A stretch of DNA of 64,000 nucleotides. Source: Ruminococcus sp. Lineage in GTDB: Bacteria; Bacillota; Clostridia; Oscillospirales; Ruminococcaceae. Within the stretch, counting starts at the first letter, position 1; the number at the start of each line of letters is the position of its first letter. The notes beneath the pieces were generated by a model. The model saw only the letters and a program-made list of their open reading frames with translations, did no database searches and was not told the DNA's origin. The stretch spans positions 62,001 through 126,000 of the forward strand of contig JAEEVL010000001.1 in NCBI GenBank assembly GCA_016290875.1, given 5' to 3'. Shown here piece after piece: positions 52,925-60,645 of the stretch. The position numbers and the translations under genes were made by a program.

Positions 52925-53764
52925 TTATTCGTTTATATAACTGATCAGTTTCCCGAGACAAGATTCAAAGCAGGTGCCGTACCACATTTCATCGAAGCAT
53001 GGAAGTGTGGCTTCAATACAGTCATAGGTGAATTTCACTGCTATATCAAGCGATTGTTCGAGACTTTTTCCAAGGGTTACAGCGCCTGTGAAGACGCTTG
53101 CGAATATGTCACCTGTGCCGTGAACTGTCTTGTCAACGCTTTTGCTGAAAGAATAACAAAATTTATCGTTTACCGAGTCATAAGCAGCTGCTCCCTGTGA
53201 ATCGCTGTCAAAGTGTACCCCGGTTATGATTGGCGTAGCACAGCCAAGAGCAGAAAGCTGCCTGAGAATTGACTCAACGTCTTCTTTGGTGTGTTCCTGC
53301 TGATAAGGAATACCGAGCAGAAAAGCGGCTTCTGTCATATTGGGCAGGATATAATCAGCTTTGCGGCAGAGTTTCTTCATTTCAGTAACAAATTCCTGAG
53401 TCATTCCGGCGTAGAGTGAACCGCCGTCTCCGAGAACAGGATCAACTACTATAAAATTATCTTCTTTTCCGAAACTGTCAAAGAAATCCGATACTATCTG
53501 CACCTGCTTGACGGAACCAAGATAACCGGTGTATATCGCATTGAAGCGGAGATCCATTGACTTCCAGTGATTTGAGATATCCGGAATATCATTTGTGAGT
53601 TCTCGGAAAGTATAGCCTGAAAAGCCTTTGCCCGTATGAGTAGAAAGCACAGCTGTAGGGATAACAGCTGTCTCTATGCCCATAACTGAGATAACAGGCA
53701 GAGCTACTGTGAGCGAGCATTTTCCAAAGCAGGAAATATCCTGTATAGTAACGATCCTTTTCAT
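52925..53764 (-). CDS. pdxK: pyridoxamine/pyridoxal kinase
   Basis: The 279-aa ribokinase-superfamily protein phosphorylates B6 vitamers. Features are IQDISCFGKCSLTVALPVIS, GYLGSVKQV, VDPVLGDGGSLY, and the anion hole VHGTGDIFASVFTGA. It resembles the Gram-positive pyridoxamine kinase group more than PdxY of E. coli. ATG at 53764 follows GAAAGAATG, a weak site. It has its own promoter and faces away from the SleC set. Confidence 0.9.
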   Translation of the reverse strand: MKRIVTIQDISCFGKCSLTVALPVISVMGIETAVIPTAVLSTHTGKGFSGYTFRELTNDIPDISNHWKSMDLRFNAIYTGYLGSVKQVQIVSDFFDSFGKEDNFIVVDPVLGDGGSLYAGMTQEFVTEMKKLCRKADYILPNMTEAAFLLGIPYQQEHTKEDVESILRQLSALGCATPIITGVHFDSDSQGAAAYDSVNDKFCYSFSKSVDKTVHGTGDIFASVFTGAVTLGKSLEQSLDIAVKFTYDCIEATLPCFDEMWYGTCFESCLGKLISYINE

Positions 53765-53802
53765 ATATATCATTCTTTCTTATCATCTAATTTCGCATAA
53801 TG

Positions 53803-53831
53803 ATTATACTACATATTACGCGATATGTCAA
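53803..53831 (-). promoter_or_regulatory. promoter of pdxK
   Basis: On the minus strand, TTGACA (53826-53831), a 17-bp spacer and TATAAT (53803-53808). Confidence 0.85.
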
Positions 53832-53908
53832 TAGCGTACAGGGTATGCTGCCTTTAGTAATATCTGTTTGTACCTGCGAATATAATCATAAAAAGGAGGC
53901 GAATTTAT

Positions 53909-54655
53909 ATGAACAGTAATGATCTTGAACGGTATAAAAAAGAAATGATGGCTATGTATGGCAAAAGTTCATCAAGAAATGATAATTCCTTTGAAAATGA
54001 TAGTTCTGTTATCAAAGACGGCGAAGATACTTATACCGGGATTCCTGATGATATTGAAGAAGTTGATCCGGAAGCTCCCGATGACTCCTCGTTCGGTCCG
54101 CACGAGGACGATGAGTCTGCTGAAGAGGAGGACTATAACACACGTTACCCAGAACCTGACCTTTCAGAACTTGGCGATGATGACGGTATGCTGGATACGG
54201 TAGATGCGGTGCCGCCTGAGTACGTTTCTGAGGAAAGTCTTGGAAATTCAAAAGGTTATATTCTTGTTAATGTACGCGCCGGTGAAGAATCAGAAGCTAT
54301 ATCTGGCGCGACAGTACTTGTAACGGCTATCGTAGGCGGAAACCGTATGATACTTGCATCCGGGATAACCAATCAGAATGGGACATCTCCACTGTTTGAG
54401 CTGCCAGTTCCGGAGCTCGGACTTTCACAAAACCCTTTGCCGGATAGTCGTCCGTATAATCTGTTTGATGTAAGCGTTACAGCAAAAGGCTATTTCAATG
54501 CAAGAAGCGTAGATGTTCCGGTGTTTTCAGGTATAACATCTGTGCAGAATTTCAGCATGATACCTGTACCGGCTTTTATGGAACCTTCTGACGAGACAAT
54601 GACATATTTCAATCAGGAACCGGATATAAGGCTTCCTTTCGGTGAGGGAGGCTGA
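53909..54655 (+). CDS. SleC pro-region-like protein (acidic tail plus carboxypeptidase-regulatory-like domain)
   Basis: The 248-aa protein has a highly acidic N-terminal half (about 35-110, Asp/Glu/Pro-rich) and a C-terminal beta domain (about 120-230, with GYILVNVRAG, SGATVLVTAIV and YNLFDVSVTAKGYFNARSV) of the carboxypeptidase-regulatory type. In clostridial SleC, a domain of this kind forms the N-terminal pro-region of the same polypeptide; here it is a separate gene 3 nt before the enzyme. No signal peptide is present. AAAAGGAGG precedes the ATG. Its partner and a maturation or inhibitor role are inferred. Confidence 0.75.
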   Translation: MNSNDLERYKKEMMAMYGKSSSRNDNSFENDSSVIKDGEDTYTGIPDDIEEVDPEAPDDSSFGPHEDDESAEEEDYNTRYPEPDLSELGDDDGMLDTVDAVPPEYVSEESLGNSKGYILVNVRAGEESEAISGATVLVTAIVGGNRMILASGITNQNGTSPLFELPVPELGLSQNPLPDSRPYNLFDVSVTAKGYFNARSVDVPVFSGITSVQNFSMIPVPAFMEPSDETMTYFNQEPDIRLPFGEGG

Positions 54656-54658
54656 GAA

Positions 54659-56056
54659 ATGCTTAGCGGAACACCATACATCCCGGAAACTATAACCGTA
54701 CATCTTGGCACACCTGATTCAGATGCACCTAATGTCACGGTATCATTTGCTTCATATGTCAAGAATGTGGCGTCGAGCGAGATATTTCCGACATGGCCGG
54801 AAAATGCACTCCGTGCGAATATTTATGCAATAACATCTTTTGCGCTGAATCGAATATATACGGAATGGTACAGGTCGAGAGGATATGATTTTGATATAAC
54901 TGCGACTACGCAGTATGATCAGAAGTTTATAAATGGCAGGGAGTATTTCCAGAATATAAGCTACCTTGTAGATGAGCTGTTTAATGATTATGTAAGGAGG
55001 CAGGGGACAGTCGAGCCACTGTTTACGGCTTTTTGCAACGGTACAACTGTTACCTGTGAGGGACTGTCTCAATGGGGAACAGTTGATCTTGCTAATCGCG
55101 GACTCACCCCGTATGAGATATTGCAGTATTACTACGGAGATAATATCGACATCGTCAAAAACGCGCCTGTAAGAACAACAATGCCATCGTATCCGGGGAT
55201 AGAGCTGAAATTTGGTTCGGCAGGTAATGACGTACGCTCGCTTCAGATATACCTGAACAGAATATCCGGCAATTACCCTGCTATACCGAAAATACCGGCG
55301 GCGGATGGAATATATGATGCTGCAACAGAAGGTGCTGTCAAGAAGTTTCAGGAGATATTCGGACTTGAAGTTACCGGCATAGTAAATGAAGCGACATGGT
55401 ACAGGATAACCTATATTTATACAAGCGTGAAGCGTATAGCTGAGCTCGATTCTGAAGGAGTTCGGTTTGAAGAGGTTGAAAAACGCTATACAGAGGATTT
55501 GAAAATAGGTATGCAGAGCATAGAAGTAAGTATGCTGCAATACTATCTTGCGGTTATAGGAGCGTATTACGCTGCTGTCGAGCCTGTGGAGATAACAGGC
55601 TACTTCGGCGAAAATACAGAACGCTCGGTGAAGTCCTTTCAGCGCGTATTCGGACTTCCGCAGACCGGAGAAGTTGACCGTGCGACACGCAACGATCTGT
55701 ACAGAGCCTATCAGGGCATAGTTGATTCTGTGCCGCCGAAATATACAGCAGTAGCTCTCTATCCGGGAACTGTTCTTCGCGAGGGCGATCAGAACGAATC
55801 CGTGAAGATCATACAGGAGTATCTCACGCTGATAAATGCGACATATCCGAACATACCTGCCGTGAACAATACCGGTTATTTCGGACCTGTGACAAGGCAG
55901 TCGGTTATTGCTTTTCAAAAACAGTTTGGCATAAATCCGACAGGTGTTGTCGGAGCAGTTACCTGGGACAGTATAGCGGGAGTATATTCTGACCTTAAAT
56001 ACGGGTTTGACAAGCGTCCTTACCAGTCGCCGGGATATACGATCAAAGGTGAATGA
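54659..56056 (+). CDS. SleC-like cortex-lytic enzyme: SpoIID-type domain plus three peptidoglycan-binding repeats
   Basis: The 465-aa protein has a SpoIID/LytB-type domain (about 34-170) with the conserved SSEIFPTWPENALRAN, where Glu41 matches the catalytic Glu of SpoIID transglycosylases, and LSQWGTVDLANRGLTPYEILQYYYG. Three PG_binding_1 repeats follow at about 183-258, 282-352 and 374-444, each ending in FQ..FGL..TG.V...T. SleC of Clostridium perfringens and C. difficile has this order but carries its pro-region in the same chain. No signal peptide is visible. GAGGGAGG gives a firm start at 54659. Confidence 0.82.
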   Translation: MLSGTPYIPETITVHLGTPDSDAPNVTVSFASYVKNVASSEIFPTWPENALRANIYAITSFALNRIYTEWYRSRGYDFDITATTQYDQKFINGREYFQNISYLVDELFNDYVRRQGTVEPLFTAFCNGTTVTCEGLSQWGTVDLANRGLTPYEILQYYYGDNIDIVKNAPVRTTMPSYPGIELKFGSAGNDVRSLQIYLNRISGNYPAIPKIPAADGIYDAATEGAVKKFQEIFGLEVTGIVNEATWYRITYIYTSVKRIAELDSEGVRFEEVEKRYTEDLKIGMQSIEVSMLQYYLAVIGAYYAAVEPVEITGYFGENTERSVKSFQRVFGLPQTGEVDRATRNDLYRAYQGIVDSVPPKYTAVALYPGTVLREGDQNESVKIIQEYLTLINATYPNIPAVNNTGYFGPVTRQSVIAFQKQFGINPTGVVGAVTWDSIAGVYSDLKYGFDKRPYQSPGYTIKGE

Positions 56057-56072
56057 GAAAGGGAGAAAAGAG

Positions 56073-56588
56073 ATGGCGTATACCAATCAGCAGAAAAGGC
56101 AGCATATTTATGAGCTGCAGCGGTATCTGTATGCAATATCACTATTCAACAGCAAGATACCGCAAGTAATACCGGACGGAGTATACGGAACGGATACAGC
56201 GATAGCGGTCAGAGCTTTCCAGCGTGAGTACGGCTTGCCTGAGACAGGTAACACTGATACAGCTACGTGGAATAAGATAGTGAGAGTATATCGGAGTAAT
56301 CTTGATTCTTCGCCTGAGCCTTATAGCGTGTTCCCGTCAGCCAAGTTTGTTGCAGGGAACGGAGACAGCGGACAGCTTGTGTATATACTTCAGGTAATGC
56401 TCAATGACATAGGCGAACATTATGAGAATGCTCCTTGTGTAGATATATGCGGAAACTACAATTCAGCGACTACTGATGCCGTAAAACTGTTTCAGCAGCG
56501 CGTGGGACTTCCGGCAACTGGAAAAGTCGACAGCGGGACGTGGAATATGCTTGTTAGGTGTTGTGAGCATATCGACCGCACAATTTAG
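56073..56588 (+). CDS. protein of two peptidoglycan-binding repeats
   Basis: The 171-aa protein consists of two PG_binding_1 domains (about 12-70 and 90-160), each with the D-G-Y-G/NY...AV..FQ..GLP.TG pattern of the preceding enzyme. It has no catalytic domain or signal peptide. The ATG at 56073 follows GAAAGGGAG; a 22-residue longer reading overlaps the previous gene. It is the third gene of the SleC-like unit, 16 nt after it. Confidence 0.82.
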   Translation: MAYTNQQKRQHIYELQRYLYAISLFNSKIPQVIPDGVYGTDTAIAVRAFQREYGLPETGNTDTATWNKIVRVYRSNLDSSPEPYSVFPSAKFVAGNGDSGQLVYILQVMLNDIGEHYENAPCVDICGNYNSATTDAVKLFQQRVGLPATGKVDSGTWNMLVRCCEHIDRTI

Positions 56589-56603
56589 AGAAAAACTAGC
56601 AGA

Positions 56604-56640
56604 GAAGAGTGTGTCAAATGCACACTCTTCAATTATTTTT
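56604..56640 (+). terminator. terminator after the SleC-like unit
   Basis: A perfect 10-bp stem, GAAGAGTGTG (56604-56613) with CACACTCTTC (56621-56630), and a 7-nt loop precede AATTATTTTT. Confidence 0.88.
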
Positions 56641-56685
56641 GGTGATTAATCGCAATAAATGATAATGACTTTTGTTAAATATCAC

Positions 56686-56714
56686 TTGACAGCAGTAAAG
56701 AAATCATATATAAT
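56686..56714 (+). promoter_or_regulatory. promoter of the dockerin esterase
   Basis: TTGACA (56686-56691), a 17-bp spacer and TATAAT (56709-56714), full consensus. It lies inside a longer open frame that begins at 56659, which argues that translation starts downstream at the GTG at 56752. Confidence 0.88.
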
Positions 56715-56751
56715 AATGGTATGTACTTTGAACAGAAAGGTGGGCTTTCTC

Positions 56752-58473
56752 GTGAGGAAGAAGTTATTTGCCGCAATTACGGCAGCTGCCGTCTCGACAT
56801 CGTTGACTTCGTCTGTTAGTGCTGCTGAAAAGAAATACAGCGCCTCTGACCTCAAAGATCTGAGAAACTCACTTTTGGGCGTTCAGCCGGTCAAAGCAGG
56901 TCAGGATGTAGACGAAAATGGTCGTGTTGATGTGTTTGATATGATCCATATGAGGAGAAATTACGCGGAATCAGGCGAGTTTTCCGAAACTGTCTGTCCG
57001 GCTTCTGAGCAAAACGTCAAGTACATTGGAAGAAATCTGTATGATAATGATGTTATGTGGCTTGTTCAGAGCGGTTCTGCCGCTGAGTTCAAGGTAAATG
57101 CTAAGGCTGCATCAGTTACACTGTGCGGAGACAGCAGTATACATAACAGTCCGGATCATCAGGCGAGATATGCTGTTATACTTGACGGAGAGATAATAGC
57201 TGACGGTACTATGGGCGACAAAACAAAAGAGATAACTCTTTTCAACGGTGAAGAGAACCGTATCGCCGATGTCAGGGTGATCCATCTTTCCGAAGCTACT
57301 AACGGCGCTGTTGGTATTTCCGGTATAAAAACTTTGTCGGAAGTTGCTCATCCGGTAATACCTGCTGAGAAGAAAAAACTCAATATCGAATTTATTGGTG
57401 ATTCCATAACCTGTGCTTACGGCGTTGAAGCTGCAAATCAGAATGAATCGTTCAAGACTACTACCGAAAATTATATGAAGTCTTACGCATATCTGACAGC
57501 AGAAAAACTCGGCGCGGATTATAGTGCAGTTGCTTATAGCGGTCACGGTATAGTTTCGGGTTATACATCAAGCGGTGAAAAGAATGATACAAGTCTTGTT
57601 CCGCCGTATTATGAAAATATCGGTCCCGGAAAGAATTATTCAGTGCCGTGGGATTTCAGCAAGGTCAGAAATGACGTTGTGATAATCAATCTTGGTACCA
57701 ATGATGCTACATATGTGGAAAAGTCTCCGGACGACCGCGGAGCTGAATTTGTAAAAGGCTATGAGGAATTCCTCGAAACTGTCCGTAAAAACAATCCGGA
57801 TGCTTACATCATATGCACTATCGGAATTATGGGATGTACTGATATGTATCCCATGATAGAAGAAGCTATTGCACAGTATAAAGCTAAGACTTCCGATGAG
57901 CACATCATAAGTTATCAGTCACCTGTTCAGACTCAGGCAGACGGCTTTGGAGCAGACTGGCATCCGTCAGCGGTAACTCAGCAGAAGAACGCTTATCTGC
58001 TTGCTGACCGCATATGTCAGGTACTCGGCTTAGAGTCTGATCAGGTAGGTCTTGATGTAGCTGCTGAAGCTGAATACAGCGTTAAGTGCAGCGAGGAAAG
58101 CGGCGCAAGTGCGGCAACTTTCTTCTCCGAGTACGACAGATCGTTCTGGATCAACATTGTCGGCGGCGGTACTTCTGACAGTGATGTTCAGGCAATTATT
58201 TCCGGTATAAATCTGAAAAAGGGCGGAAAGTACAGGCTTACTTTCAACTGCACTTCTTCACAGAGTTCTGTTGACGGCAATAAGGTCACAGTAAGAGGTT
58301 CTGGAACTGAATATTACAGCGGTACATTTGTCAACAAGGGTGAGAGATCGCCTTTTGAAGCTGAATTCACAGTCGGTTCCGATGACAGAAATTCAGAAAT
58401 AGTATTGAACATCGGCGGTGTTGATTACAGCAGCGCAACGCTTTACGATGTAAGGCTTGAAAAGATAGGCTGA
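56752..58473 (+). CDS. secreted GDSL/CE2-type carbohydrate esterase with N-terminal half dockerin
   Basis: The 573-aa protein has a signal peptide (about 1-25) and a single dockerin-type calcium loop with Asp52, Asp54, Asn56 and Asp63, followed by the helix MIHMRRNY. A beta domain (about 85-190) and an SGNH esterase follow, with FIGDS (Ser218), NLGTND (Gly315, Asn317) and DWH (Asp402, His404). A C-terminal carbohydrate-binding-like beta domain covers about 430-573. The order matches CE2 acetyl-xylan esterases of gut anaerobes. The first dockerin repeat keeps only its helix. GTG at 56752 follows AAAGGTGG and lies downstream of a consensus promoter. Confidence 0.88.
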   Translation: MRKKLFAAITAAAVSTSLTSSVSAAEKKYSASDLKDLRNSLLGVQPVKAGQDVDENGRVDVFDMIHMRRNYAESGEFSETVCPASEQNVKYIGRNLYDNDVMWLVQSGSAAEFKVNAKAASVTLCGDSSIHNSPDHQARYAVILDGEIIADGTMGDKTKEITLFNGEENRIADVRVIHLSEATNGAVGISGIKTLSEVAHPVIPAEKKKLNIEFIGDSITCAYGVEAANQNESFKTTTENYMKSYAYLTAEKLGADYSAVAYSGHGIVSGYTSSGEKNDTSLVPPYYENIGPGKNYSVPWDFSKVRNDVVIINLGTNDATYVEKSPDDRGAEFVKGYEEFLETVRKNNPDAYIICTIGIMGCTDMYPMIEEAIAQYKAKTSDEHIISYQSPVQTQADGFGADWHPSAVTQQKNAYLLADRICQVLGLESDQVGLDVAAEAEYSVKCSEESGASAATFFSEYDRSFWINIVGGGTSDSDVQAIISGINLKKGGKYRLTFNCTSSQSSVDGNKVTVRGSGTEYYSGTFVNKGERSPFEAEFTVGSDDRNSEIVLNIGGVDYSSATLYDVRLEKIG

Positions 58474-58500
58474 GCACTTGCCAGCCAAGGGGATTGAAAA

Positions 58501-59715
58501 ATGATTTGTAAGAATTGCGGAGCAGAACTTCCTGATACAAGCGGCTATTGCTTCAGCTGCGGTGAATTCCAGTCTTTGGAGCATACCAGTGGTTTCACGC
58601 CAATTATTGTGAAAGATCAGATCAAAGAGCAGATCGTGATGCTGTTTACAATGATAATGACGGCTTTGTTTCTGATAGCTGGCGTTTTCAAATTCAGCTT
58701 TGCTTATGCTAAGCTTGACGTCGGAAGCAGACCGCTGTATTTATCGATATCAATGGATAATGCAGCTGAACAGTTAGTCGGTATGGGAATAGATGATTTT
58801 TCTGACCGCAATGACAAATGGAGCGAAGTTTCCACATATATTGCTGTCGGAGCATCTCTTATCTCACTAATCATCCTGTGCGCAGCTATAATACTGGTGA
58901 TTATGCGAAAGTTTGATAAAGCTGCTTCAGCAGTCGGTGTGAGTATTCTTTCGCTCCCAGCAGCACATATCTCAAATTTTCTTTATTTTATACATCTGCG
59001 ATCTGACAGTATTGACTCATCTTTTGTAGTTTTCAGCGCTCTGCCATTTGTTATGACGGCACTTGATATACTGACAGCAGTTATGTGTTTCAGAGTTTCA
59101 AGAAAAACATATCACATAAGTAGCGGTGACAAATTTGACAGCGGCTCGATCCTTGAGAAAATTCCATATTTTGTCTTATGTAATGCGTTTTTTATTTCAA
59201 TAGGCGTTATCTGTTTTTCATATAACTATCAAAAACAGTATCTTGATTACAAGGTAAGCAATGACCTCTTCAATGATTATACAGCAATATATTATCTTGG
59301 AATTAAAAAGTTCCTTGATAGTATTGAGAATGATTTCCAGAAGAGTGTATTGATAATCAACTTTATTGTTACGGCAATTTCGCTGACTCTTTGTGTTATA
59401 GCTGTCCTGTTCTTCTGTCTGAAGAGGAAAACAGATGCACTCAGGCTTGTTGTTGTATCAGCATTGCTGCCGATAATAGGATATGCTCTTAATATAGCGC
59501 TTCGTGGTTCTCTTAATGATGATCTTAGGAAAAGCTTTGATGAACGCTATATTATAGGCGGTTATGATGAATACAAGTATCTCTTTTCTCCGGTGCCGGC
59601 AGTGATGATATGTGTGTGTATCGCAGCGGCAGCAGTGGCTGTGTACACCGTCAGATCATTAAAACATGAAACTGGATCAGAAGAGGAATTTGTAGAGGAT
59701 TGTATAGTTCAATAA
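58501..59715 (+). CDS. zinc-ribbon protein with about eight membrane spans, unknown
   Basis: The 404-aa protein starts with a zinc ribbon CKNC-x10-CFSC (residues 3-21), followed by about eight hydrophobic spans (near 42-64, 117-143, 149-170, 180-198, 222-243, 287-311, 318-338 and 362-386) and hydrophilic loops. Function is unknown. AAGGGG precedes the ATG. It is the first of three consecutive genes that combine a zinc ribbon with membrane helices. Confidence 0.75.
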   Translation: MICKNCGAELPDTSGYCFSCGEFQSLEHTSGFTPIIVKDQIKEQIVMLFTMIMTALFLIAGVFKFSFAYAKLDVGSRPLYLSISMDNAAEQLVGMGIDDFSDRNDKWSEVSTYIAVGASLISLIILCAAIILVIMRKFDKAASAVGVSILSLPAAHISNFLYFIHLRSDSIDSSFVVFSALPFVMTALDILTAVMCFRVSRKTYHISSGDKFDSGSILEKIPYFVLCNAFFISIGVICFSYNYQKQYLDYKVSNDLFNDYTAIYYLGIKKFLDSIENDFQKSVLIINFIVTAISLTLCVIAVLFFCLKRKTDALRLVVVSALLPIIGYALNIALRGSLNDDLRKSFDERYIIGGYDEYKYLFSPVPAVMICVCIAAAAVAVYTVRSLKHETGSEEEFVEDCIVQ

Positions 59716-59725
59716 TCGTGTGTTT

Positions 59726-59742
59726 CAGCCGTTCTTCGGCTG
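59726..59742 (+). terminator. weak hairpin after the eight-span zinc-ribbon gene
   Basis: CAGCCG (59726-59731) pairs with CGGCTG (59737-59742) before TTATATAG. A second palindrome GCCGGATCCGGC lies at 59750-59761. Neither is a strong terminator, so the next gene may be co-transcribed. Confidence 0.4.
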
Positions 59743-59814
59743 TTATATAGCCGGATCCGGCAGGCTTTAGCCGGAAGAATACAAACATTATAAAAGAAAA
59801 GTGAGGAAAAAATT

Positions 59815-60555
59815 ATGTTTTGTAAGAATTGTGGCAAAGAGATCCCTGACAATGCAGCACATTGTCCTAACTGCGGAACAGCAAATGATGCTGTAGCACA
59901 GGCTCCTGCACAGGCAGCAGCTCCCGCACCGGCACCCACAGCAGCTCCCAATCCGTTCAGCAACGCTGGCAAGAGCGCTCTCGGTGCACTCAATAAGGTA
60001 AACGTTAAGTTTGATCTTAAGAAGATCATTCCTGTTCTTATGGTGTTCTACATCATTATGGGTATCTTCGGAACTTATCATTCAGAGTTCATGAAGACCA
60101 AGAGCAAGTATGGTAAGAAGTGGAGCGACTGGAACAGAGCTTCATTCTCAGCAGTAGTTGATGAGTCTGATGAAGATGACAGCATCGCTGATAACGGCTT
60201 TACATCATTTGTTAAAGTAATTGAAGTTTTAGCAACTATCGGTGCAGTAGCTGGTCTTGCTGGCTGGGCACTTATGTACATTTCTAAGAAGTACAACTTT
60301 GCTGTACTTTCACTTGGTGCTTCTGCTGTATTCCTTCTCTTCGGCAGACTCTTCCTCTTCATCGAGGCATTCTACCTCAAGGGTAAATTGAAGGATGAAC
60401 TGGATGATATTAAGGTAAAGGGCGGTCCTACATGGACACTTATCTTCTGGATGTTCTTCCTTATCATCTTTATAGTTGGTTCTTATGTGATTGCTTCATC
60501 TCTCAAGGAGGATGACGGCAAGGAGTCTTCAAAGGGCTTCAGCTTCGCTAAGTAA
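59815..60555 (+). CDS. zinc-ribbon membrane protein with Ala/Pro linker, unknown
   Basis: The 246-aa protein has a zinc ribbon CKNCGKEIPDNAAHCPNC (residues 3-20), an Ala/Pro-rich linker (about 25-50), then four hydrophobic spans (near 65-83, 140-158, 165-185 and 205-228) with an acidic loop between the first two. GTGAGG precedes the ATG. Similar short cytosolic ribbons tether proteins at the membrane, but the partner is not known. It is the second of the zinc-ribbon genes. Confidence 0.75.
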   Translation: MFCKNCGKEIPDNAAHCPNCGTANDAVAQAPAQAAAPAPAPTAAPNPFSNAGKSALGALNKVNVKFDLKKIIPVLMVFYIIMGIFGTYHSEFMKTKSKYGKKWSDWNRASFSAVVDESDEDDSIADNGFTSFVKVIEVLATIGAVAGLAGWALMYISKKYNFAVLSLGASAVFLLFGRLFLFIEAFYLKGKLKDELDDIKVKGGPTWTLIFWMFFLIIFIVGSYVIASSLKEDDGKESSKGFSFAK

Positions 60556-60589
60556 TTCAGCTGTATATAGCTAAATAACCAAAATCAGG

Positions 60590-60622
60590 ACGGCTCGGCT
60601 CAATTGGCAGAGCCGTTCTTTT
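60590..60622 (+). terminator. terminator between the second and third zinc-ribbon genes
   Basis: ACGGCTC (60590-60596) pairs with GAGCCGT (60610-60616), then TCTTTTG. Translation of the next gene starts 24 nt later, so some read-through is possible. Confidence 0.72.
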
Positions 60623-60645
60623 GAGTATAACAGGTGGGTGAAAAT

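Noticed and set aside
54752..56086. Long open frame (444 codons) on the minus strand opposite the SleC-like gene
   Set aside because: It is the complement of a frame with clear SpoIID and PG-binding motifs, its protein is Tyr/Arg/Cys-rich with no family pattern, and no ribosome site precedes it.
53909..56588. Prophage lysis or tail module
   Set aside because: No holin, portal, capsid or integrase gene is near, and the domain order matches SleC better than phage lysins.
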